This document shows positions 1-8,984 of a stretch of 20,000 nt of DNA, one piece after another. This DNA comes from Prorocentrum cordatum (Eukaryota; Sar; Dinophyceae; Prorocentrales; Prorocentraceae). Both the position numbers and the translations under genes were made by a program. The notes below the pieces were generated by a model. It saw only the letters and a list, made by a program, of their open reading frames with translations, was not told where the DNA came from and made no database searches. Numbering within the stretch: the first letter of the stretch is position 1; the number at the start of each line of letters is the position of its first letter. Location of the stretch: contig CAUYUJ010014194.1 in NCBI GenBank assembly GCA_963575745.1, forward strand, positions 1,105,001-1,125,000, in the 5' to 3' direction.

Positions 1-985
1 CATCCTCCTCCCGCCTCCTGCCCCCTTCGACGCTGCCAACTCCTCGGGGATCCATTGACCCGGGTGAATGGAAGCTCAGGTCAGTCAGGCCATGCAGGAG
101 CCTGCCAAATCCTGCAGGATCTTGCAGGCTCCCTCGCGCGAACCCGGATCAATGCAACCCTGGCTCTGCAGAATCATGCAAGATCCAGCGATCTGGCTGA
201 CCCCCGTTTGCATTGACCTCCGTCTCGAGGCTCCAAAACTCCCATGCGCTCGAGGTTCCCGTTGAGGAGCGGGTCCCTGCTTGCGAAGAGGGTCCCTGGG
301 GAGCCCGTGCGCTCGCGACCATTCTGCTCCGTGGTCTAGCCGTGCCCAGGTAGATCGCTTGTGTTTTGTCTCCCCTCCAGCGGACGGACCAATGGAGGAG
401 ATCACCCCACAAGGCGTTGGGAGAGACGATGCAAGACATACATGATCACACCGCTGCTGCGACGCTTGCGCATTACCCTACGATGGCTACGCCGAGCGCT
501 GGAAGGATCCCTTTTGGGCGGCCATGTCGTAACTACTCAAAGATATTGCTCATTTCCACGTGGCCGCCCAGAAGGGAGATAGACAAAAGACACGGAAACG
601 ACGCCGCAAACCATGTTGGCTCGAGCCCGGGTTCCTGCGCCAGCGCGGGCACACCTCTGAACGACCCCCTCCCCCGCTCGGTGCTGGGACCCCCTCCCGG
701 AACGACGGGCACGACTCAGGGGGGGGAATTCGCATCACTGCAGATCGCGATCGCGGGGCGCTTATCTCAACTCGGCGCGCCTTGTCCTTTGCCCCCCGTC
801 CGCACTGCCCCGATTCGGACTAAAATTCCGGACGTCGGCGCTTTTCGCAGGGACGAGAGCGGGGAACGCAAGGTTTTGGGGCCCCTCTGGGGCCTCAGAT
901 CTGGCAGAAATCGGCGCGTTCCCCCACAATGCTGACCGTAGCATCCCCAACTTGGTTGAAGTCGACCGAAATTTCAACTAAAATG
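1..985. other. No supported gene; GC-rich unique DNA
   Basis: An open frame runs from 366 to 935 on the plus strand (189 codons), but the product has no recognisable domain, is rich in Pro, Arg and Gly, and looks like a by-product of GC-rich sequence with few stops. The minus strand offers equally long frames over 85-439. A short inverted pair (gcggggaacgc near 860, gcgttccccc near 917) brackets a GGGGCCCCTCTGGGGCC stretch. I see no splice-supported coding exon, so it is left as unassigned. Confidence 0.5.
97..132. repeat. 36-bp near-perfect palindrome
   Basis: Outer arms ggagcctgc (97-105) and gcaggctcc (124-132) are exact complements. The inner atcctgcaggat (109-120) is itself a perfect palindrome with the same centre at 114.5. 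Only 2 of 18 base pairs mismatch. No function is evident; it could form a cruciform or be a dimer-type binding site. Confidence 0.75.
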
Positions 986-1017
<32 letters not shown>

Positions 1018-1051
1018 CACACACACACACATTCACACACACGCACACACA
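986..1051. repeat. (CA)n microsatellite
   Basis: Almost pure CA dinucleotide repeat interrupted by gcac, attc and acgc. It produces a spurious His/Thr-rich open frame on the plus strand. Confidence 0.95.
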
Positions 1052-2074
1052 TTGATTCTGCCGCGCACTGCTTATGACCAGGGAGCTGCGCCTTGTAGCA
1101 CTCGCAGCTGCATCAGCTTGGGTACTTCGCAGGGGTACTTCGCAGGGCTACCTGCCTTTCCCAGGGGCCACAACGGCCTCGGCCGGTTACCCAGGCGCTT
1201 TTTGATTCCGCAGACCCACAATGCAGTGCACGAGGACCCGAAAACAACCCTTGGAGGCAGAAGCAGACTGATCCGCGCTGAAATCAAAACAAACAAGTGC
1301 ACCCGAAGTCTGGGGCCCGCCCGCGAGGTTCGCAACGCAGGCCGGCCAAGGGGTCAGGCCACGGCGGTCGGAGAGCGTGCGGCATCCTGGTGCCGTACTT
1401 CCAGGCGTCCCATGTCCCGCGGATGAAGTAGCCTGCGAGGGCACCAGGCGGTTTGCTGATTCCTCCTCCTCCTCCTTCTACACCTCCTCCTCCTTGATTC
1501 GACTCCATCCGATATGAGGCGGAAGAAGGCGTTGCCGAACCTCGGGTAAAAAGGAAAAGAGAACAACAAGGAAGCAGGAAAAGCGGTGGCGGCAGCAGGC
1601 GCGGACCACGGACCTAGAAGTCCGCGAGCGCGTGGCTGCATTGGTGTGCACGACTCAGCATGGTAAGAAGGAGCCAAGAGGGGGAAAAGATGTAGTCCTT
1701 CACCCAACAGAATCGGTTACTGACAAAGTCGCGCTGCGCGATGCTTCACGCAGCACCCTCCAGCTACTGCCTTTAAAGCTGGGCGCATAGCGGTAGCGCC
1801 CTTGGGCGCGGCAAACATTCGCTGGAGGGCCCTTCACCTACCTGAGTTGTCGCCCTAGATGGTCTGAGGGGTGCGGCGAGGATGGGGCGACATAAAAGTG
1901 GGCCCTCGCTATCGCCGCACACGAGAAGCATGTATCGCACAGTCCATGGCAATTGCCGAGATCACATACGGGTCGAGTGGACAATGGTATTTTCTGAGAC
2001 CTGTGGGTAGCTGTCTACCGTCGTCCGGCACAATAGGTCCCAGCTGTTCCCAGCTGTGGGCACAAAATCATATC
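1052..2074. other. No supported gene
   Basis: Mostly unique sequence. A direct duplication of ggtacttcgcagg lies near 1122-1148, and a CTC-rich tract at 1460-1496. The minus strand around 1910-1998 reads KYHCPLDPYV in a frame shifted by one relative to the retroelement-type frame that ends at 2075, so the decayed element may continue here. No reverse transcriptase motif (such as a YADD-like block) was seen. Confidence 0.5.
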
Positions 2075-2908
2075 CTACTGAGCAGTCCATTCAAAGATAG
2101 CATATAAGGTGTCAAACATGATCTGATCGTTATCATGCGTAAGATGCGGGAACCCCAAGAGGGCATTTTGGTGAATCGTTTCAGCGAGCAATGTGCAGAG
2201 GCCCCGGGGGTAACTTTTGGCTGCGGAAGAAACCCAAACACCATCCATTTCCAGGCCCTGACGGGATACGTGCGTGTGATCACGGGGGCAAAGACCATGG
2301 GCCTTCATCGAACCGAACAAAGTGACCATAGTCGGGGCCCCAACTGCTCACAAGGCGGTTGATTGCTCAGCCCTACCTCCAAAAGCACACTGGTGAATCG
2401 CGCGGGCCCTCACTCCAGATTGCCGCGAAAGGGAGACGAGACAAGGAAGAGACCACGATGATGGAACGTTCTCGCGCCATGCGCAGGGAGCGGGATGCTC
2501 CATGGCAGCAGGGACTCAGTGCACCCATGCCATCCTTAGGAAGCGGATGGCCGCGCGAAGAAGATCGCTGCCTATGCCCAGCTGCTTCCTCTCTCGAGAG
2601 GTAATATGCCCAAGGCCCCAGAGATGTTGCTGGGATCTAATAGGTCTGGGAGGCCTCCTGGACTCTGGAGCTGGAATGTGCCTAGCCGCCGACCAGTTGT
2701 CGCACGGAGGCCCCGCTAACACTGCATCGACACGCCGTGCACGCAGCAGGTTAATCTCAACCTCTATCGCTTCGGCACGCGCGAGATCCCCAAAAACCTC
2801 ATCATGGGAAATGTCAATGCTGATGACGTGCAAACATATACGCGACCCTCCTGCGATCTCTTCAAAGGCCTCTTGGAAGTCCCCAGGGCACCTGCACCTG
2901 AAAAGCAT
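2075..2908 (-). pseudogene. Decayed dinoflagellate-type retroelement ORF with methyltransferase-like GPPC motif
   Basis: One minus-strand frame runs from an ATG at 2908 to a stop at 2075 (about 278 codons) and is broken by two in-frame TGA codons, at 2518-2516 and 2350-2348. The first part reads ISIDISHDEVFGDL, then DAVLAGPPCDNWSAAR near codon 60-75, then PPRPIRSQQHLWGLGH. After the first stop the same frame gives AMEHPAPCAW and VPSSWSLPCLV; after the second it gives AVGAPTMVTLFG and SSAAKSYPRGLCTLLAETI. GPPC resembles motif IV of cytosine-5 DNA methyltransferases (catalytic Cys in a PC dipeptide), preceded by an acidic ISIDI strand as in SAM-binding folds. As I recall, the ordered set GPPC..WS.AR / EHP..W / YP..LC is typical of abundant dinoflagellate retroelement-associated proteins. 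Third positions are mixed, unlike the G/C-ending codons of the exon at 16506-16597. Conservation across the stops argues for recent decay, or a reassigned or read-through TGA. An in-frame TGA also lies 24 bases upstream of the ATG, so the true N-terminus may be missing. Function of a live copy is not established. Confidence 0.6.
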
Positions 2909-3428
2909 GCAAGACGAACGTGACGCATCTCATGGGAAGGGGCTTAGGCTGCCAGGCCACGGGGACCTCAGGAGGGGCCTGGGGCACCTGAGGGATCTTG
3001 ATTTGAAGCTCCGTTGCCTGCCCCCTGGTGATCTTTTCAACTGATGCTAGGGGAGTGCCTTGGCGCTGCGTGGGAGGAAGAGATAATTTTGCCTCGTGCA
3101 ATCATTTACTGCGTAAGCTGGAGGATGCCTCTCTTGCAACCCTAGCCTGAATCATCTCTTCGCCCATCGGTCGATAGCCAGACTATATCCGAGCATGGAA
3201 GCAGACAGGCGAGATGCGGAGGTGTTTAGTTAAGCGGGGGGTGGCCACCTCATCGTTTAAGATCCTGAAGCTTGTAATCCCACCAGCTCTCTGGGCGACA
3301 GGTGGTCTAAGGCGGGCTTCTCTCCTCTTATACAAACCCTCTTCCCTTCGGGGAGGGGAACCCTCCCCCTCCCCTCCCTGAAGTTTTTTTGGAGTGTCGC
3401 GAGGAGTTGGAGGCTCCTTTGTCGGCCA
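2909..3428. other. No supported gene; region between retroelement relic and minisatellite
   Basis: The minus-strand frame from 3101 to 2862 is open but unrecognised. It is in a different frame from the relic and could hold its lost 5' part. A C/G-rich self-complementary stretch (ggggaggggaa / ccctccccctcccc) lies near 3349-3383. Nothing else is supported. Confidence 0.4.
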
Positions 3429-3970
3429 CTGGGAGGGCCAATGTTTGACACCCCTCACGAGGATCGTTGCCACCAAGGGGGGGGAGAGGGGGGAAATCGA
3501 GGATCCCCCCTCTTTTGAACGACCGCCTCCAAGATGACACCGAGAGGCCCTCCAGGGCCCCCAAGAGGCCTCCAAGAGGCACCCGAGAGGCCCCCAAGAG
3601 GCACCCGAGCGGCCCCCGAGCGGCCTCAGAGAACCCATACTGACCTTCAAAATTGTTCAGGATAGCACAAGCTGGCTGAAGATGGCTCCCAAGATGCTCC
3701 AAGAGGCCCCAAGACCGCTCCAAGACGGCTCAAAGTGGCCACGGAGTCTCCCCAAGTTGCCGCCAAGATGCCCAGACCCAAACCCTTCGAACACGTAACC
3801 GAAATCAATGAATGTTGCCGTCTCGCCTTTTTGTTTTCGATGGCCTTCCGGGGCCTCAAGATGGCCCCTAAGATGGCCCAAAAAGACCCCAAGAGAGGCC
3901 CGAGAGAGCCCCGAAACGGCCCCAAGAGCGCCCAAGAGCGCCCCAAAAGGGGCCCACGAGGCAGTTCCTG
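3429..3970. repeat. Half copy of fold-back element with CCAAGATGGCC-type minisatellite
   Basis: Begins with a 39-bp stretch (3429-3467) identical to 5675-5713, which forms the loop of the fold-back element at 5284-6148. It is followed by a homologue of that element's right arm: GACCGCCTCCAAGATG, then many 11-12-bp units of the type CCAAGAGGCCC or CCAAGATGGCC. The left arm is not recognisable upstream. Long frames on both strands here are products of the repeat (Gly/Pro/Arg/Leu-rich) and not genes. Confidence 0.75.
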
Positions 3971-5283
3971 ACGCTTCGCGTATCCCCACCAGCCCTGGAG
4001 GACCAACCACTTCCCCTATCCCACGGGTGCGGGGGCCTGACCGAGGAGAGGGGCGGCTTTCCCCCCGCCTCTCTCCTCGGGGGCCAGGCGGGTGTCCCCT
4101 GCTCTTGGCCCCGGGGAACGCCGACGTACTGTCCGACGTTGGTGGTGTCGCCCCCCTCCCTGGAGCCGCCCACGCCCATCGCTGTACGAGGACTGGCTTT
4201 CCACCCCCAGCGGCGGTCAGCTGCGGCCCTGGAGGACCACGTGGTGTTCGTTGACGTTCCAGGGGCCTGGGGGGAAGTGCCAGCGGCGGGCTTGGCCTGA
4301 CTTTGCGTCCGGCGGCCCTCCTGTCTTCCACTGTGCAGCCCCCCCAGGCACACCGCCCTGAGACAACAGCACATCCCGCCCGTACCGGCGCCACGTGCCC
4401 CGCGAGGTACAGCTCAACCTGTTCTCTTGGGGACCCACCTGCTCTGGTCCGGTTCGCCGTCACGGCACCACCACTTCCAGTGCACTCCATCTTTCTTTCT
4501 TCGCTGGCGATGCTCACCACGCCAGCGGGTTCCCCCCCACTCAGTGGCCTTGCCGTGCTGGCACGCGCTCGATGGCTCACAGTCGCTCGGTTACCGCCTG
4601 GCACTGTGACGTGGTCTGACTGGGGCTGGCCATGGTGCAGAGTGGTTCAGCCTTCCGCAGCAGGTGCAGTCCTACAGGCCCACCTTCAGCCTCCCCTGTG
4701 CGTTGCACCACGGCTCACGACTGCTTAGCCTGTCTGGCTAGCTCAGGTCGTCCGCTCGGAGCCTGGCGCCACATTGGCGACTCACTCCAACGGCCATCAC
4801 GTCTTCACCAAGCACGAAGGACTTGCCCATCGTGGTCCGCGTCCCCTCTGTGCGGGTTGTGCCTTGGCCGCTTGAATTCCGTGACATTCTGTCCAGTGCA
4901 CGTGCCCGAGCTTGCAGTGCGCCGATCAGTTCAGCTTCACTCGTCAGTGCGCAGCGCTGTCTGAGTGGGCCGGCCTGCGCCTGTCTTAGCTAATTCGCCC
5001 AGTTCGCGTCCCGGACTTTGCTTTCGCCGCCTGACCGTCGTCTCGCGGCCGCGACCGAAAAGTATCCCCACCAGCCACCCCCTCCGTGAGCGCCGCGCGG
5101 CCCGCCCCGGCTAGTCTCACCTCCCGCTGTTCTCTGGTTCTCTCTCTTTTTTTGTTTTCTCTCTCTCTCTCTCTCGTGTGCAATTCAGGCTCCTGCTGTT
5201 TAGCTGTAGCGTTGGACGGCGCGCGGCCCTTCCGTTTGTGCTCGCGAACATCAAGTATCCCCACCAGCCCATCCAGAAACGAT
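3971..5283. other. No supported gene; contains hairpin and three copies of a 14-bp word
   Basis: Open frames occur on both strands (315 codons on the minus strand spanning 4604-3657) but run through the minisatellite and show no recognised domain. The word tatccccaccagcc occurs at 3981-3994, 5063-5076 and 5256-5269, always on the plus strand, and may mark element edges. A CT-rich tract lies at 5140-5175. Confidence 0.5.
4041..4080. repeat. Stem-loop, 16-bp arms
   Basis: ccgaggagaggggcgg (4041-4056) pairs with ccgcctctctcctcgg (4065-4080) with one mismatch around an 8-base loop. No neighbouring gene explains it as a terminator. Confidence 0.65.
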
Positions 5284-6148
5284 GCCCATGAGAGTTGACA
5301 GGGGGAGAGAGGAACAGACGCGCATAGTCAAACAGCGAGGGAGGCTTGGGAGTGCCGTCTTGGAGCGGTCTTGGGGCCGCTTGGAGCATCTTGGGAGCCA
5401 TATTTAGCCAACTTGGGCTATCTGAGCCATCTTGGAGGTCATCTTGGGCTCTCTGAGGCCGCTCGGGGGCCTCTTGGTGGCCCCCTAGGTGCCTCTTGGA
5501 GCCCTCTCGGGGCGGGCCTCTTGGGGCGCTCTCGGAGCCTTCTTGGGGTCCTCTTCGGAGCCCTGGAGCGCCTTTTGGGGCCATGTTGGAGGCGGTCGGT
5601 GAAAAGAGGGGAGGTACTAAATGTAGCTCCCCCCCTCGGGGGCCACGATGTGCCAGAGAGTCCTTTTTCGTCCCCTGGGAGGGCCAATGTTTGACACCCC
5701 TCACGAGGATCGTGGCCCCCGAGGGGGGAGCTACATCGAGAACCCCCTTCTGTTGACCGACCGTCTCCAGGATGGCCCCACGAGGCCCTCCAGGGCTCCC
5801 AAGAGGACCCCAAGAGGGTCCCAAGAGCGCCCCTAGAGGTCCCAAGAGGGCTCCAAGAGGCCCCCGAGAGGCTCCCAAGAGGCCCCCGAGCGGCCTCAGA
5901 GAGCCCAAGATGACTTCCAAGGTGGCTCAAGATAAGCCCAAGCTGGCTCAAGATGGCTCCCAAAATGCTCCAAGAGGCCCCAACAAGATCGCCCCAAGAC
6001 GGCTCGAGATGGCCACGAGGCCTCCCCAGGAGGCCGCCAAGAAGCCACGCGGGCCTGGAGATGGCCCCAACACGCCCTCCAGGCCGGCCTCCCTCGCTGC
6101 TTGACGATGCGCGTCTCTTCCTCTCTCCCCCCGTCAGCTCTCACGGGC
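5284..6148. mobile_element. Fold-back (long inverted repeat) element, about 865 bp
   Basis: The two halves are reverse complements of each other around a loop at 5650-5708. Inner pairing: tgtagctccccccctcgg at 5622 on against ccgaggggggagctaca ending at 5735. Outer pairing: gcccatgagagttgaca at 5284 on against the complement of gtcagctctcacgggc ending at 6148, and cgcgcatagtcaaacagcg against the complement of cgctgcttgacgatgcgcg near 6094-6113. Arms are about 366 and 440 bp, filled with CTTGGGGCC-type units on the left and CCAAGAGGCC-type units on the right. The structure resembles fold-back or giant MITE elements. It has no transposase, so it would be non-autonomous. Target duplication at the ends is not evident. 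Confidence 0.75.
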
Positions 6149-6197
6149 GAAGCGCCAAGACTTCCCGACAGCCTCCAGGACCGAGGGCGGCTCCTCG

Positions 6198-6778
6198 TCA
6201 AAATGTAGCCCTCGCCTCAGCGCCGAGCACATCCGTCTCTAAAAGTCCGCACCTACGGGCGGAGCGCTGCTGGTTTTGACCCTGTGGCGAAACACACGCG
6301 CGTCAAAACTCGCATCCGCTTCAAGGAGGAAGGGCGGCGCCTTTTCAAAATGTGGCTCTCGACTCAGCGCCGCGCACATGACAACCGACTCCAGGGATCA
6401 CACAATCTGACTCCTGGGAATTGTGTTCTGGCCTGGTTCAGGACTGTCCAAATGCAATAGTCACGTTGATTCTCGGTGTTGGAATCCCCCAAAACGCGTT
6501 ATGGTACGATTCAGGATTGTCCGGACTCAACAGTAAGGCTGGTTCGTGGCGTTGACGGCAAACATGGTGTTCTGGCACGAGTGGCAATTCCCAGACGGTT
6601 GCCTTTCAATGGGGCACTTGACGCAAGAACTATGGATTCTTCCAATTAGGAGCCCACGAAGAGGGAACTGAGAAGGAGGGTTTATTGCAACATCGATGAT
6701 GCGTCTTGGGTTCAAATTGGTCATCCTTCTCCTCCTGACCTCTCCCCCCCCCTTCATTCCCCCCTCCGCCCTCCACGC
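6198..6778. repeat. Copy 1 of about 1.04-kb segmental duplication (diverged)
   Basis: Contains aaaatgtggctctcgactca near 6350 (related copy near 6200), then three diverged units of about 70 bp starting gtgttctgg near 6423, 6498 and 6568 with gattcaggattgtc and cagt.a...tgattcgtggcgttg cores. A tail follows with ggtttattgcaacatcgatgatg...ttgggtt running into (CCT)n. All blocks recur in the same order at 7378-7780, shifted by 1030-1046 bp. No coding function is seen. Confidence 0.65.
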
Positions 6779-6940
6779 CTCCTCTTCCTCCTCCTGCCTC
6801 CTCCTCCTCCTCCTTCCTCCTCCTCCTCCTCCTCCTTCCTCCTCCTTTCCTCCTCCTTCCTCCTCCTCCTCCTCCTCCTCCTCCTCCTTTCCTCCTCCTC
6901 CTCCTTTCCTCCTCCTCCTCCTCCTCCTCCTCCTTTCCTC
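6779..6940. repeat. (CCT)n/(TCC)n tract, interrupted
   Basis: Trinucleotide tract with TTTCCT and GCCT interruptions. It generates Ser, Leu, Pro, Glu, Lys or Arg homopolymer frames that are not genes. Confidence 0.95.
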
Positions 6941-7105
6941 GCGGGCGAAGCGCTCTGCCGCAGGTGCCCGAGACACTCCCCCGCCGCTTGGCGGCCCTTA
7001 GAGCCTTCAAAGACCTGCAGCAGCTCTCCACGGGCGGAGGGCGGGCCGCCTGCAAAGTTGACGCGCCCTCTCGCCCATTCGCGGCGCGCACGCTCGCTGC
7101 CAAAA

Positions 7106-7265
7106 TCCTCCTCCTGCCTCCTCCTCCTCCTCCTCCTCCTCCTCCTCCTCCTCCTCCCTCCTCCTCCTCCTCCTCCTCCTCCTCCTCCTCCTCCTCCTCC
7201 TCCTCCTCCTCCTCCTCCTCCTCCTCCTCCTCCTCCTCCTCCTCCTCCTCCTCCTCCTCCTCCTC
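7106..7265. repeat. (CCT)n array, about 160 bp, last ~109 bp pure
   Basis: Interrupted units until 7157, then an uninterrupted run to 7265. A long pure run implies recent expansion. The polypurine/polypyrimidine composition could form triplex DNA. Confidence 0.97.
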
Positions 7266-7377
7266 AGACGTTCACGGATTTGGGGCGGGCGGCCTTCAAG
7301 CTGCGGCTCTCGCCCACGCGGCGCGCACGCTCGTCTGAAAAATGCAAGGGCTCCGCGTTCGGAGGGAAGGCGTCGTT

Positions 7378-7780
7378 CAGAATGTGGCTCTCGCCGTAGC
7401 GTCGCGCACAATCGTCTTGACAAGTCACAAGCGTTTCCAGGATTATATGGCTAACGCTGCGGAGGGAAATCTTTTGGAATAGTGTAATAGTGTCAGGGCG
7501 CAACAGTTACATTGATTCGTGGCGCTAAGTCCCAGAAACGGTGTTCTGGCATGATTCAGGATCGTCAAGACGCGACAGTCAAGTTGTTTCGCTGCGTTGA
7601 AGTCTCACGAAAGGTGCTCTGGCACGGTTCCAAATTTTCGAACGGTTTTCTTCCAACTGGACACTTCCCTCCGTGGAAATGAATCGGTGTAGGGGCCTAT
7701 GAAAAGGTGCTTGGAGTGAAGTTAATTACAGCATCGTGAATGAATATTGGGTCTACAGTTGTCCCCCTCCTCACCCTTCT
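7378..7780. repeat. Copy 2 of about 1.04-kb segmental duplication
   Basis: Same block order as 6198-6778: agaatgtggctctcgccgta near 7380, ~70-bp units starting near 7466, 7540 and 7614 (gtgttctggcatgattcagg), tail agttaattacagcatcgtga, then ttgggtctacagttg. This copy runs into an (ATC)n array, while copy 1 runs into (CCT)n. Confidence 0.65.
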
Positions 7781-7861
7781 CATCATCAGCATCATCATCA
7801 GCATCATCATCATCCCCATCATCATCCTCATCCTCATACTCATCCTCCTCATCCTCCGTCC

Positions 7862-7923
<62 letters not shown>

Positions 7924-8047
7924 GCAGCATCATCAGCATCATCTTCATCATCATCACCACCATCATCATCATCATTCAACATCATCATCACCATCAGCAC
8001 CATCATCACTATCATCATTAGCAGCAGCATCATCATCAGCATCATCG
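7781..8047. repeat. (ATC)n array with embedded (CAG)9
   Basis: Imperfect CAT/ATC trinucleotide array with a pure CAG run at 7901-7928. On the plus strand it encodes spurious poly-His/Gln/Ser frames; on the minus strand, poly-Asp/Met. Confidence 0.95.
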
Positions 8048-8051
8048 TCCC

Positions 8052-8130
8052 CCTTCTTCTCCTCCTCCTCCTCCTCCTCCTCCTCCTCCTCCTCCTCCTC
8101 CTCTTCTTCCCCCTCCTCCCCCTCCTCCCC
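8052..8130. repeat. (CTC)n tract
   Basis: Nearly pure CTC run joined directly to the ATC array, followed by ccacctccacctgcacctc. Confidence 0.95.
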
Positions 8131-8584
8131 CACCTCCACCTGCACCTCATGCTCGGCCTCCTCCTACCCCCTCTGGGAAAACCAAAAGGCACCTATGCCG
8201 CTACTCCCTGGATCTCTCCTGAGGGGCTTTCTCACAAGGAATTCGAGGCGAATCCAGCGGTGGCGACGGGGGCCTCCCGGGAGGCCCCAAAAGGGAAGAA
8301 CGAGGTAAGGGTAGCGGTATGGGTACCTTTTCCTTCTCTGACCCTCTCCCCTCCATACCCCTCCCCCCCCTTCCAGGGGAGAGCGGTGGGAGAGCGGTGG
8401 GGCGCGGCCGACGAGTGGCTTCCGCCGGGGCGCGGGCGCCCCCGGCCACCACGACAGCGGCCTCGACTCGCGCTTGAGCCAGGAGCCCGGCTTCTCCTGG
8501 CCCGGGCCAAGCACGCGCGCGCATCGCCCGCCGACCGGCCGCCGACCCGTCGCTGCGGCCTGCGAGAGCCCAGGTACCTGACGA
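8131..8584. other. No supported gene
   Basis: GC-rich unique DNA. Minus-strand frames up to 249 codons (8913-8164) and a plus-strand continuation of the repeat frame are open, but none shows a recognised domain. A stretch gcggcctcgactcgcgcttgagcc near 8457 resembles ggccgcgactcgcgctcgagcc near 9878. Confidence 0.4.
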
Positions 8585-8984
8585 CATATGGCCCATTCCG
8601 GAAACTCTTGGCGGCGCGCACAGGGGGGTTGTTTTGGGGGGAGGGGGGAAGGCTTCTTAGAAGGAGGCTGCTCCTTTGAAGGCGCCGGCCTTACATCTAT
8701 AAATGCAAGGCCGGCGCCTTCTAAAAGGCAGCCTCCTTCTAAAAAGCCTTCCCCAGTCCCACCCACCCCTTCTGCGCGTGGCCAAAACCCTGAACCCAAA
8801 AGCGTTGCCCCCTCTTGGAGGCGCATCTTTTGTGTCCGCAAGCCTTCCACCGGCTTCCGCCGGCGAAATCGCCCCCATTCTACTCCCGCCAGCGTTCCCC
8901 GACCATCCGCCACCTTCCGCCGACAATGAGATGACAGCTCCTTCGATCATCGAAGGCAAGGCCCTTTCCGGAACGCCTCATATG
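8585..8984. mobile_element. Possible 400-bp element bounded by CATATG-N5-TTCCGGAAA inverted pair
   Basis: The left end reads catatg (8585-8590), five bases, ttccggaaa (8596-8604). The right end carries the exact complement with the same spacing: tttccggaa (8965-8973), five bases, catatg (8979-8984). A strong hairpin lies inside (8645-8754) but is not concentric with these ends. The similarity does not extend further inward, and no target duplication was recognised. Confidence 0.4.
8645..8754. repeat. Large hairpin, 48-bp arms with 14-bp loop
   Basis: Left arm 8645-8692 and right arm 8707-8754 match as reverse complements at 43 of 48 positions, around the loop acatctataaatgc. Both strands therefore encode the same Pro/Ser/Lys-rich peptide, which is a symptom of the palindrome and not a gene. 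It could be a MITE or fold-back element, or a precursor-like hairpin RNA if transcribed. Confidence 0.85.

Noticed and set aside
3657-4604. 315-codon minus-strand frame
   Set aside because: Half is minisatellite translation, the rest GC-rich without a domain; other frames are equally open.
5930-5960. Spliced-leader relic (ggctcaag words)
   Set aside because: ggctcaag occurs as part of the minisatellite unit and lacks the preceding spliced-leader sequence.
7106-8130. CRISPR-like regular repeats
   Set aside because: Trinucleotide microsatellites without spacers.
7736-8679. Long His/Gln/Ser plus-strand frames
   Set aside because: Products of ATC, CAG and CTC arrays.
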